Assembly: GCA_021399435.1 (NCBI GenBank)
Contig: JAJTUP010000007.1
Location: 1,674,001 to 1,738,000, forward strand
Length of the DNA stretch: 64,000 nt
Reading direction: 5' to 3'
Source of the DNA: Diaporthe sp. PMI_573
Taxonomy: Eukaryota; Ascomycota; Sordariomycetes; Diaporthales; Diaporthaceae
Numbering within the stretch: the stretch's first letter is position 1; each line of letters begins with the position of its first letter. Below are positions 46,571 to 56,349 of this stretch, in pieces. Below the pieces are notes generated by a model, which saw only the letters and a list, made by a program, of their open reading frames with translations, searched no databases and was not told the DNA's origin. Made by a program: the position numbers and the translations under genes.

Positions 46571-48318
46571 ACAATTCACCATCGTCCCTGTCGCGTTTAC
46601 TTGTAGCATTACCAGCGTCCTCAGCTCCATCCCTTCCGTGGAAACCTTCAATCGTCTTGACCACCAGACCATCAATCAAGAACCCAGCACTGTGATACGA
46701 GCATCACGAATCCCTCATCCACCTACACCTACAATTCCTCCGGCATCCTGCAGTCCTCTGGTAACCTTGGGTCACGTCTTCAATCGCGTGGCTCGGTCGC
46801 TTGGGTGCTCCCCCTAGGGTTGAGCTCACCAGAGGTTTGCTGCTGCCTGGGAATCTTCTCTCTTACCCGACACCTTGCCGACCGCAACCACAGTCGGCCG
46901 CTCCGGGTCGCCCGTTGTAGCTCTATCGCTTGAGAGATCCACCTTGGAAAGCGATATTGAGCTCCTGGCGCCCGGAGCATCCTTGGGATTCGCTGGGATG
47001 ACATGGATCTCTGCTGGGGACTGGAACTGGTGGAAATGATGCTTCAGACGAATGGGATGCTATGAGGCAAAAGGCTGGCGAAGGAGAGGTGAAGGCGGCA
47101 GGCGATGGGGAGGGGATTTCGGCAAGGGAGGGAAATTTCATGGACGAGGAAAAGGGTACAAAAGACCCCATGATTCTAAGCATTTCTTATTGTACTTTTA
47201 GATACCCGGCATGAGCCTTTGAAGCAGCTCCATGTCTCAAGATGATCGCATTCAATGGATTATCACTAAGTAATGGCAAATGACCCCTTCAACTACAACT
47301 GCCTTCTCTCGTTTCCGACAGTGACGTCGTAGAATGATAATTGGCCTTTTCTAAATGAACATTTCCCGCGGGACTTTGCCATGAATGTGGCGCAGTCGTC
47401 ATGTTTGTGCAACGTCTTGGAGACCCAAGTGTGGGCGAGGACATCAGGACCCGACCGCGAGTCTCATTCTACGTGTGCTTTATCAGTGGCACTGTTCTTC
47501 AAGTTTTGGTGACTCTCGGTAAGTCTTGGCAGTGGTCGCTAAAGGTTGACTCGCTCATGCTGCCTCGTGGTTGTGGAGTCCCGAGCCGTCAATCTCGGAC
47601 CCTGATCGACCTGCCACCACGATCTGTCGCCATGGTTGGAGTCAAGTATTTGTCTAGCTCGTTAGTTATCAATCAGCTCAAGTTGCAGAAGGCCTCAATT
47701 TACAACACTTGTTAGTACAAGCGCTCGCCCGGTATCTATCATGACGGTCCCTTGCCCCGGCTAAGCGGCAATCGTCCGCCCCCTTTACAGCACCAACAAC
47801 AAACAGTGAGGCAGTGCGGAAGTGAGCAGGGTTTCACACTCCGGGGCGTCATGACTTGTGCTCTCGGATAGACCCGAGCCTGCCATCCAATCTCGCATGA
47901 ACGGTGAGCCACGAGTCAGCACCACCCAGCATTTCGCACGAGAGGACAGGCCTGCGGGGCCGTTTTTGATCGGCTGCAGGGCTGAGAATGGCAGGCAGCG
48001 GGCCCGATGTGGTTCCAAAATAGAACCCGTCGATAACCCTTTGATCTAGGAAGGGTAAATTCTCCCCGGGCGTGGGCTGCATACTGGTTCGGTCGGTTGA
48101 TACATGCCCACGCCTTTCATGCGAGGTCTTCATATGTCTGGGCTGCCCGCGCCCGGCTCCCGTAGGGACGGTGTCTGGTGTCCAGTTATTCCATTTCTTT
48201 TCTGATTCCTCGCAGATCATTGTCTGCCCACTCGTTCATTACCAAGGCAGGGATCATGGTCTAGGTACCAGCACACACTCATTTCTTTATCATAATACTA
48301 GTCATTCTTTTGCGCAAT
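46571..48318. other. Intergenic region
   Basis: It contains a fourth diverged copy of the GGTGATCCCCC repeat at 46803. The rest, including open frames at 47401-47715 and 47785-48220, shows no coding features. The last ~150 nt are pyrimidine-rich promoter for the phospholipase gene. Confidence 0.5.
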
Positions 48319-49950
48319 ATGCATTCACTCTCATTCTTTTACCTCTGCCTTGGCTTGGCAGCCGCCACTTCGCCCTACGCCCCCACGACCACGTCCTGCC
48401 CCAGCGGCCCACTGATCCGCGATGGAAATACCGAACTAAGCGACAGGGAGGAGGCATACCGTGTCGGACGCAAGGCAAAAGCAGACGAATCCCTCGCCTC
48501 ATGGCTGGAGAAGCAGAGCCCCGGCCTCGGAGCAGGAACCCTGCCCACCCTCGGCCTCTCGATATCCGGAGGCGGATGGCGCTCGTTCCTGATCGGCGCC
48601 GGAGTGATGCAGGCCATGGATGAAAGGGATAGCGACGTCGTCACAAGCGGCCTGCTCCAGGCATTGACGTACCACATTGGCGTGTCCGGCGGCGGCTGGC
48701 TGGTATCGTCGTGGGCGGGCAACAACTTCCCCACCGTCTCACAACTTGCAGACGACCTCTGGAAGCCGGCGTTCAAGCACGGCATCGAAGCGCCGGATGG
48801 CTGGAAGGCCCTCGCGGCATACGCCGACATCGCGGCGGACGTCTTAGAGAAGAAGAAGGCCGGGTATCCAATATCGCTGAACGATCCGTGGTCACGGCTG
48901 CTGTCGTACCAGATGATCGAGGGGGACAGGGGCGGAGTCGCCACCCGGTTTTCCGACGTGGCCGGATATTCGAACTTTGTCGAGCGGAGCGTGCCATTCC
49001 CCATCATCGATGCCAACGGGATCAACACCAAGGCCGGCCTCTGCGGGCCCACGGACAACGGCACCGTCTGGGAGTTCACGCCGTACGACTTCGGCAGCTG
49101 GAACGACGATGTATCTGCCTGGATCCCTATGGAGTATCTGGGCACCGCGGCCGGCGACACCGAATGTACCGTCGGCTTCGACAATCTCGGCTTCGTCCTC
49201 GGCACGGGGTCCAACCTCTTTGGCAATTCGGCTTGCGTGGAGTCGAACCCGTTCGGGGACATGCAGAATGTGCTCGAGAAAATCCTCGATGTGCTCCACG
49301 ACGTTGATGAGAAGCTAGACTTTGGGCGCATTCCGAATCCCTTCAGGGGCTTCAACGGGACGGGTGACGAGGCGAAGGAGGTGTTCTGGGTCGACGAGTT
49401 GTACCTGGTCGACGGAGGGATTGGACTGCACAACGACCCGATAGCGCCGCTGCTCGAGCCTGCGCGGAACGTCTCCGTGATCTTCCTGAGCGACTCCTCC
49501 GCGGATGAGGACAATTACCCAACTGGCGCCTGCCTGATCGATGCGTCCTGGTACACCAAGAACATCTCCCGGATAGCAGACCGGATGCCCACGATCCCAA
49601 CCCAGGATGTGTTCTTCGAGCAAGGGTTCAACAAGCGGGCTGCCTTCTTCGGTTGCGACGAGCCGGAGGCGGTGACGATCATTTACCTACCGAATGTCAA
49701 CTACACATACGAGAGCAACCTGGCGACTGCGAAGTTTCAGTATGACCCGGAGGTGACGGAGGGCATGATTTCGAACGGCGCGCAGACCGCAACGCAAAAC
49801 GGTGCCGATGGGTGGGGCCTGTGTCTGGCGTGCGCCATCATGATGAAGGAGGAGGGGGCCAGCTTGCCGGATGGGTGTGACGCCTGCTTCGAGCAGTGGT
49901 GTTATAAGGTGCCAACGAATGCGACAGCGCCTCTGGCGCGACGTGCATAA
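48319..49950 (+). CDS. Secreted lysophospholipase / phospholipase B
   Basis: A single exon from the ATG at 48319, 543 aa. A signal peptide covers residues 1-17 (hydrophobic, ending AAATS). The PLA2/PLB catalytic set is present: oxyanion Arg88 in SGGGWRS, nucleophile Ser123 in HIGVSGGGW, and Asp365 in LVDGG. It lacks a C-terminal GPI-type hydrophobic tail, so it is probably released rather than wall-anchored. Seven or more Asn-x-Ser/Thr sites and many Cys fit an extracellular glycoprotein. It hydrolyses acyl esters of (lyso)phospholipids. It is shorter than yeast Plb1 (about 660 aa) because the C-terminal region is reduced. The SGGGW variant of the usual SGGS/T nucleophile loop is noted. Confidence 0.88.
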   Translation: MHSLSFFYLCLGLAAATSPYAPTTTSCPSGPLIRDGNTELSDREEAYRVGRKAKADESLASWLEKQSPGLGAGTLPTLGLSISGGGWRSFLIGAGVMQAMDERDSDVVTSGLLQALTYHIGVSGGGWLVSSWAGNNFPTVSQLADDLWKPAFKHGIEAPDGWKALAAYADIAADVLEKKKAGYPISLNDPWSRLLSYQMIEGDRGGVATRFSDVAGYSNFVERSVPFPIIDANGINTKAGLCGPTDNGTVWEFTPYDFGSWNDDVSAWIPMEYLGTAAGDTECTVGFDNLGFVLGTGSNLFGNSACVESNPFGDMQNVLEKILDVLHDVDEKLDFGRIPNPFRGFNGTGDEAKEVFWVDELYLVDGGIGLHNDPIAPLLEPARNVSVIFLSDSSADEDNYPTGACLIDASWYTKNISRIADRMPTIPTQDVFFEQGFNKRAAFFGCDEPEAVTIIYLPNVNYTYESNLATAKFQYDPEVTEGMISNGAQTATQNGADGWGLCLACAIMMKEEGASLPDGCDACFEQWCYKVPTNATAPLARRA

Positions 49951-50491
49951 TCAACGGGGTGAGATTGGGGAAAGCGGAGTCAAAAAAATAATGTCTAAGT
50001 GAATCGAAAGAGTCGACCGCACCCGCAAAGAATCGGCACTGGCCTAAGTATCCCATAGAGTGTGGGGTGGGGTATTCACTTCCCAATTATGATTGAAACC
50101 GGTCCCAGATTCAATGTACCCTTTAGCAGCATAAAACACCTCTGCACATAGACACCTTTTCTCAATCCCATCCAACCTTCCATCTTCGAGAAATCAGCTC
50201 TTGACGCTTCCTAGGGAGCCATCGAACGCAGGCTTCTTTTACACACACCTGAGGTCCGCAATCTAACTGCGTCTCCCCCTATCCGCACATATCTTACAAT
50301 TGCGGTTGATACACGTTTGGTGCTAACTTTTGTGATATCAGGACTTCTCGACCACACACAGCCCCCATCGATCGAGCGTACTCTTCGGGTAGTCTATGCC
50401 TATGTAGACCTCGGGACCTCCCGTCAATCTTCCACAGCCATCTCTGTCGAAACAGACATAGCGTCTTGTCAAACTCAGCTAAAGACACAAG
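49951..50491. other. Intergenic region and leader of the next gene
   Basis: A CATAAAAC box near 50130 and a long C/T-rich leader suit the gene at 50492. No gene of its own. Confidence 0.5.
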
Positions 50492-51790
50492 ATGACAGGG
50501 TTGGAAGTAATGGCTACTTGGGGTGCTCGCATGGCCTCTGGAGTCATCGTCTCAACGACCTTGATGATCCTTACCGGTGTCCGCATCTCCGTGCAGCATG
50601 CCGCGATCTTGCTGCTCAGCGTCGTCTACATCTGCACATTCCAACACCTCTTCCCCGACCAAACGCCCTCGATTTCCGCTCCGAGGCTCACTCGTCAAGA
50701 GGATGGCATTACTCAAATGATGAACGAGCTCGACGAAGTCGAGAAGCTACTTGAAAGCTACGCAGAGTGGGTCGAACGAACCGCAACGGTGTGTCTAGAG
50801 GCGTACAGGAAAATCTACAAGGAGCAGAAAGACCATTTAGGGCAATACAACAACTTCAGAAATCAATATTCCGATCAGGTTGGCTTCATCGTCAAGATTC
50901 TTGAAGGACATAGGAAGGAAATCGCACAGGCCTCGCAGGCGGCCACGGGAAACAACATCTCACTGTGTAATGTCATTGCGCAGTACAGGCAAATGGTTGA
51001 GGACAGCCAAGAGCTCGTCCGGAACCACATAGATTCCGTCACGACCACACTCAAGGGCCAGGACAAGGCCATCGGGGCGGCCCGGGAGTTTGTCGAGGGG
51101 CGGTGCGATTCTGTCCAGAACACGCTCTACGCCCACACGCGGCAGATCGAGCACAACAAGACCCTTATCCAGAAGCACGGCACCTCGATTGACAATGTGG
51201 TGTCGGACCACCAAGAACTGGTGGCAGAGTACCAAGTCACCCTCGACGGGCTGGCGCTGCTGACGACAGCCAACCGTGTCTCCTCCCTGATCCACAAGCC
51301 TTGCGGGTGGGAGTCTCTCGGAGATTGTCCTCAGCAGGTCGATGGCAACTTCCTTTTGGAGTATGATCAAGGGCGGCCAGCCGAGGAGCACGAGAAGGCC
51401 ATCAAGTTGCCAGGATCGGATTCCGTGCCACCCGATGTGGTCAACAACGTGCTCGAGCTCTCACGCATGTTCAGGAGGCCATCCAACACCGCGGCCAAGG
51501 CCAAACCGGACACCAGCAGCGGGATGGACCAGATGATGGCCACCGTGTTCAGCCAGCTCAAGGGCGCGGCGCAGACCGCGGTGGAGGAACAGCACGCCGA
51601 GGAAGTGAAGCAGCTCCGCAAGGCCCAGGAGGACATAGAGAAGCTGCGGGCTGAGATTGGAGACATGCAGTACGTCCGCAAGATAGGCCAGATGGGCATA
51701 GAGATCCAGGAGCTCGCGGAGGAGGTCCGCCAGCTCCGTGAGGACCGAGAGGCCCCCCAGCATTTGCACGATTGCAAGCGGTCCCAGTAG
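50492..51790 (+). CDS. Membrane-anchored coiled-coil protein, 432 aa
   Basis: A single exon from the ATG at 50492. Two hydrophobic helices (about residues 12-32 and 37-54) form a hairpin anchor. The rest is helical coiled coil with a central break containing two close Cys (HKPCGWESLGDC) and a disordered stretch near 310-340, then a final strong heptad segment (about 355-425) rich in Glu, Gln and Arg. It has no enzymatic motif and no recognised family. Its plan of short N-terminal anchor plus long coiled coil is that of a scaled-down version of the large protein at 17574-22021, but I see no residue-level similarity. Confidence 0.75.
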   Translation: MTGLEVMATWGARMASGVIVSTTLMILTGVRISVQHAAILLLSVVYICTFQHLFPDQTPSISAPRLTRQEDGITQMMNELDEVEKLLESYAEWVERTATVCLEAYRKIYKEQKDHLGQYNNFRNQYSDQVGFIVKILEGHRKEIAQASQAATGNNISLCNVIAQYRQMVEDSQELVRNHIDSVTTTLKGQDKAIGAAREFVEGRCDSVQNTLYAHTRQIEHNKTLIQKHGTSIDNVVSDHQELVAEYQVTLDGLALLTTANRVSSLIHKPCGWESLGDCPQQVDGNFLLEYDQGRPAEEHEKAIKLPGSDSVPPDVVNNVLELSRMFRRPSNTAAKAKPDTSSGMDQMMATVFSQLKGAAQTAVEEQHAEEVKQLRKAQEDIEKLRAEIGDMQYVRKIGQMGIEIQELAEEVRQLREDREAPQHLHDCKRSQ

Positions 51791-52874
51791 GGCCAGGCGT
51801 TGCGCAAGGAGGGGATGCGACAGATCGTGGGAGAGTCAGGGAATGAGAGGGGCGCGGACGCAGATGCCATCGCCACCGACACGACAGATTCCGCCTGATG
51901 TCGCGCTGGATACCTCGGATCACAGCGACGGTCACCTCCTGGGTGCCTTCCTGGGCGGCATTTTGGCTTGCGAGGGATGGCCAGAGATTCGCGCCGCAAG
52001 GCCAGGAAGATTGACGCTGTGGGGGCGAGGACGCAGGCTGGAAAATATGGATAGCGAGAGAATGTGAGGCAGGAGGAGCGTGCCTCCATTCGCAGCCCAC
52101 GCTCTCCGACTATCAGTAACTTTCAGCCGTCGGCTAGAGCTGTAGACTGTAGCAAGAAACGGAAATCGACCATTTTGGACCTGGAGTTTGTTCTTCATGA
52201 TATCAAGTCGTCACCTGGGCATGTTCGGGGCTTTGCTGTGTGCCTTGACGTTGCCTGTTTCTAGCCACTGAACGAACGGCCCTTTCCTGAAGTCCCGGCA
52301 GCAGAATTCTCAGTCTGTTGAACAACATTAATTTCGCCTCGCAAATAGCTCACCAGTGGGGATGCTCTTCAACGTAAGGAAATACTCCCTGGATTCGATG
52401 CCCCTCCTCTTACATCTGATGCAGCTCTGCCCCTGTGCGCAAACCATCCCGTTAATTCAATCCAGAGAGGACCTCAGTTTCGGTTGAGTTGTACCAAGTT
52501 CTCTTGCATGTCTGCCAACGTAGTTTCAATCGTAGTACTCTTGCTCTATGAAGATTTATCGCAGCTCAGGGAGGATAACGGAAGTAGGTGCAGATCATGA
52601 TGATGTCAGACGGCTGGTGGTACCAGTTGACCATCGCAGTGGGGCGATTCCCTCTGGAGCTCCCCCTCTGGTTCCTCAATCGAGGTATCCACTCTCAGCT
52701 GTCGCCAAGATGGCCTTTGGTTTTCCCACCACTCGCCCACAATCAAAGAGCTGGGCAACAACAACACTCCTCAAATATCTCAGTGCAGCCTTCATCCCTC
52801 CCAAAAGAGAGGCACAACCCCAACAAAAAACAACCACCCAAAACCGCCGATCTTACATAAAAGCAGAGCTCATA
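51791..52874. other. Intergenic region
   Basis: No gene is supported. Open frames at 51738-52067 (+) and 51558-52198 (-) continue over the end of the coiled-coil gene without coding features. An A/C-rich leader precedes the PEBP gene. Confidence 0.5.
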
Positions 52875-53726
52875 ATGGAGGCCGCAAAGGAGACAGTCGC
52901 ATCGGTCGTCGAGCAGGTCAAGGCCGCCCTCCAGACCCACGGCGAGCGCCTGCCCCAGACCCTGAGCGACGCCAAGCTCGTCCCCGGACCCGCGGCCGAG
53001 CTCATCCCGGAGGGCTTCCGGCCGAGGACCAAGCTCGAGGTCTCGTACGGCGGCAAGGCGCTCGACCTGGGCAACCTGTTCCGCGTGCACGAGACAAAGG
53101 TCCAGCCCGTCATCTCGTTCCAGCGGGAGGTACATACGACATCCCTTAAACTCACCCAGCCAGCCTGCCGTGGTTGGTTGCCTGTGCGATGCTTGGTTGG
53201 TTGCTAACTGCAGCGCAGGCCAATGTGGACCACAAGACATCGTATACATTGATGCTTGTTGACCCTGATGCGCCCACGCCCGACGACCCCAAGTTTGCGT
53301 TCTGGAGGCACTGGATCATCACTGGGCTGGAGCCCCTGGGCGGCGAGGGGACTATTGTGGCTGCGACGAAGCCACCGGCCACAGCTTACCACCCACCAGG
53401 CCCAACCAAGGAGTGAGTCACTGCCGCGAACGCCTCTGCTCAGGTGGAAGGTTTTCAATCGGGCTGTTCATTGGGGTTCTCATCTCAGCGAGCCTGCACA
53501 CGATGGACCTCACGCTAACACACGCAACAGGTCCAAGCCCCACAGGTACCTTTTCGTTCTCTTCCGGGAGCCAGTCCACCACGGCCTGGACCTGAAGCCC
53601 GAGGATGTTGGCGGCGAGGAGTTCACCCAGAGGCGGTCATTCAAGCCCGTCGAGTTCGCCAAGAAGCATGGGCTGGAACTCGTCGGGGTGAACTGGATGA
53701 AGGTCGCTGCCGATGACTGGGAGTAG
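52875..53726 (+). CDS. Phosphatidylethanolamine-binding protein (PEBP)
   Basis: Exons 52875-53129, 53219-53412 and 53531-53726 (phases 0 and 2) give 214 aa, a normal PEBP length. The two family signatures are present: VDPDAPTPDD with FRHW-type continuation (FAFWRHW), and the HRY motif in SKPHRYLFVLFRE. The N-terminal helix is longer than in minimal PEBPs, like yeast Tfs1, an inhibitor of carboxypeptidase Y that also affects Ras signalling. PEBPs bind anionic ligands in a small pocket. A cytosolic inhibitor or lipid-binding role is likely; the partner is unknown. All three exons use standard fungal splice signals. Confidence 0.92.
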
Positions 53727-54209
53727 TCCATTGAGGTTGGGATCAGGACCGCCTCAGAACATAATGCGCAGACAGTGGAGGTGGCCAGAATGATCTAGGC
53801 GACGGCAATTACTGCGCCAAGTCGCAGGAATGTCATTGTCTCGCTCTGTTGAGGGAGCTGTTCATATTCAACGTTCAAATAGGACTGAAAACAATCTCGT
53901 CGAACTCCCACAATGTGTCCATTATCCTGGTCTCTTCTTCGTTGCGAATGAATCACCGTCTGCTAGGAGGGCCTTACAAACTCCGAAGTAGGGAACTCCG
54001 AAGTAGGGATGAAAGAGCCTCATGCTGAAATTATATTTTACGCAATCAGAGTGCCTAGTGGCAGATGGTACAATAGCCTAACGTCTGCCGCACAATAGTA
54101 GACTACGATCTATGCTCAAGCTACCCATAGAATTGACAGTAATTGTCCTTATCCCGCCGAATAGCCATATGATGCGAGGAATTCACCACAGAATTCAGGG
54201 GGTCAGAAA

Positions 54210-54219
54210 TATTTAAACC
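54210..54219 (+). promoter_or_regulatory. TATA-like element TATTTAAACC
   Basis: It lies 320 nt upstream of the ATG at 54530, or about 250 nt once the leader intron is removed. Identical to the elements at 10930 and 42516. Confidence 0.55.
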
Positions 54220-54406
54220 CTCCTTCACCTGCGAGAGTCTGGACTTTTTCACTTCCACCTCCAGAGCCAGCCCAAGATCCCAGGTTATCTCTTCCCACTT
54301 GAGCAACGTTTGCAACCCATTGCCACAGGGCAATTGCACAACGTTAAGAGCGAACATTCCGACTCTTGTCTCTCTCGCCGCAGACATCGCCCATCACACT
54401 CACTTG

Positions 54407-54476
54407 GTAAGTCCCCCTGGCCGGCTCGTGATCCACACAACACTGGCAAACGCCGTACTGACATCCTCGAACCCAG
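54407..54476 (+). other. Probable 5'-UTR intron
   Basis: A 70-nt segment with GTAAGT donor, CTGAC branch at about 54459 and CCCAG acceptor, directly upstream of the start codon at 54530. Confidence 0.6.
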
Positions 54477-54529
54477 TTGCTCGTCCCAACTCCAACTCGA
54501 GGCAGCAACAACAACGCCCTACACAAACG

Positions 54530-55410
54530 ATGATCGACCTAAACCAATACTTCAGCCGCCTGATGATCCGAGAGCTGGAGCAGTTCCGCGACGGCACGCC
54601 TAAACCACCAGGAGACACCGCCCCAGAGAATCCACAACACGACGACGCCGGCCCGCCACCCGCAACAGGGCAAGACTCAACCATGGCCCGCACCGCACAC
54701 GAGCCCACCGCGACGGGCGGCGGCGAGGAGACCAAACAGCCCGCCACAGGAACCCAGCAGCCGGAGCAGCAGCAGCAGCCGCGGGGCACCACCGCCCTCC
54801 TCGACGCAGACGAGGCGACCAAGGGCTTCCAAGGCACCCCGCTCAGGCTCATAACCCTCCCCAACACAACCACCCGCCAGCGCGAGATAAACGGCGCCCG
54901 CCAGCAGCGCGTGTACCGCCTCGCGCACAAGTTCGGCGTTTCTCCCGGTGGCCCGCGCTGGATCCGCGACGGACAGCCCTACGCGCAGCCCGCGGTTCCG
55001 AGGTCAGTCGTGCGCTGCGACGCCATCGAGTACAACCAGTTCATGCACGACGACGGCGAGGTGGTGCTGCGGATGCCGGGCGGGTGGAAGCGGGACCTTG
55101 TGAGGGAGCGGGCGGCGTTCCTTGGCGTGGCTGTTATCGATGGGTACCTGTGGCCGCGGTTCAGTGCGAACCTGCCGCGGAGGATGACTGTTGACTGGGG
55201 TAAGTCCATCCATGATCTTTTTTGGATAACACATCCATTTTCTTTGAGGCGTTGATTTGAGGCTGACTCTGTGTGCTCGCAGAGGAACAGGGCTTCGTCG
55301 AGTTCAACGAGGTCCGGTACACCACGCCGTTCGTGGCCCGCGAGCCCAAGCCTGCGCCTCGAGGGGGCTCGGACGAGGAGGATGGTCTCCTTATAAACTT
55401 TGACGACTAG
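54530..55410 (+). CDS. Uncharacterised protein, 265 aa
   Basis: Exons 54530-55199 and 55283-55410 join in phase 1 (GTAAGT, CGCAG). The start is the first in-frame ATG. Residues about 20-105 are disordered, rich in Pro/Gln/Thr/Ala with a QQQQ run. Residues about 115-245 look folded, with RVYRLAHKFGVSPGG, an acidic FMHDDGEV turn and GYLWPRF. The tail is short and acidic, ending INFDD. No signal peptide or membrane helix. I do not recognise the fold; a small regulatory or RNA-associated protein is possible but unsupported. Confidence 0.7.
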
Positions 55411-56349
55411 AGGCATGGATGGGGACAAAAGAGGAGGATAAAAATGGTGTCTTACCTGGGGCTTGGCGCCGACATCTGTGAGCTAGAGGTGGACTCAGCT
55501 CGGCGCGGAGGTGGGGACCCTCGACGAAGGTTCCCCTAGATCGCTAGCCGGTTGAGATAAAATCCAAAGCTTCGGCTTAGAGTCGCCAGGCGTCCTCTGG
55601 TCCATGGGTAACGGGTTCAGGCATGTGGAACCATGACGGCGATATTCAGGGACCTGCTTGTGGTAATGTCGAAGGTCTGGGACCCAAAATGCCGAGCCGT
55701 TTCAGTATCAAGAAGAGAAGGCGCGCCAGAACGTGAGCAGAGGCTCCGTGGGCTCGAGGTAGCATTGCAGATCAACTATTCATGATCCTCGGCCGACCGA
55801 ATTGCTGTGTGCTTCCTTCGTTTCTGTGATCTCGTCGGGCTTCCGGTCTCTGCTTGGTTGGCACACACGTTAGGGCGTGAGAAGTACGATCAGTTCGAGG
55901 ACCCTCAGCAGCCCAGCCCGGTTCGCGGCAGCTGCATCATTTTGTCAGGGTCGAACATGACTGGCAGCGCCGAGCTGACCGAGGGAAGGCATAGAGTTGA
56001 AGGTTGAGGAGTCCAGTCCGCAGGAAAGCAAAAGACTGCATGTCGGCCGTTGGGTCGTGGCACCCAGGTCAGCTCAGAAAGAGGAAGAGCAGCTCCCAGC
56101 ATTGACGGATTCTAGTAGGGCAGCGGCGTGCCCCAGAAGCCTCTGCCCCTGCCCCGTAGACTTGGATGTCATAATTAACGGTGGAATTGTCGGACGCATG
56201 GCACAGACGTAATTGGATCCTGGAATGGACGGATAGGTTCAAGCATCATTTGAATTAAAGATCTATGCAGATACATGCGTGCCATTCTTGTATTGTCACA
56301 AAGAACAACAACCTTCGATTTTAGCGAAGACCACGTAAGGTTCACAGCC
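55411..56349. other. Intergenic region between convergent genes
   Basis: 3' regions of the 265-aa gene (+) and the sugar transporter (-). No coding signal; short open frames only. Confidence 0.55.

Larger units (their letters stand above)
53727..54529. other. Intergenic region and 5' leader with intron
   Basis: It contains a TATTTAAACC element at 54210 and a probable leader intron at 54407-54476. The AT-rich part at 53820-54120 shows no gene; a short direct repeat of an AACTCCGAAGTAGGGA-like 16-mer lies at about 53979-54009. Confidence 0.5.

Noticed and set aside
45566..46675. 369-codon minus-strand frame at the end of the 1234-aa gene
   Set aside because: Antisense shadow; it runs past the end of the real gene with no domain.
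48375..49514. 379-codon minus-strand frame opposite phospholipase B
   Set aside because: The catalytic motifs and signal peptide are on the plus strand.
55600..55640. tRNA-like GGGTTCAGGC segment
   Set aside because: No matching A box or cloverleaf stems could be formed around it.
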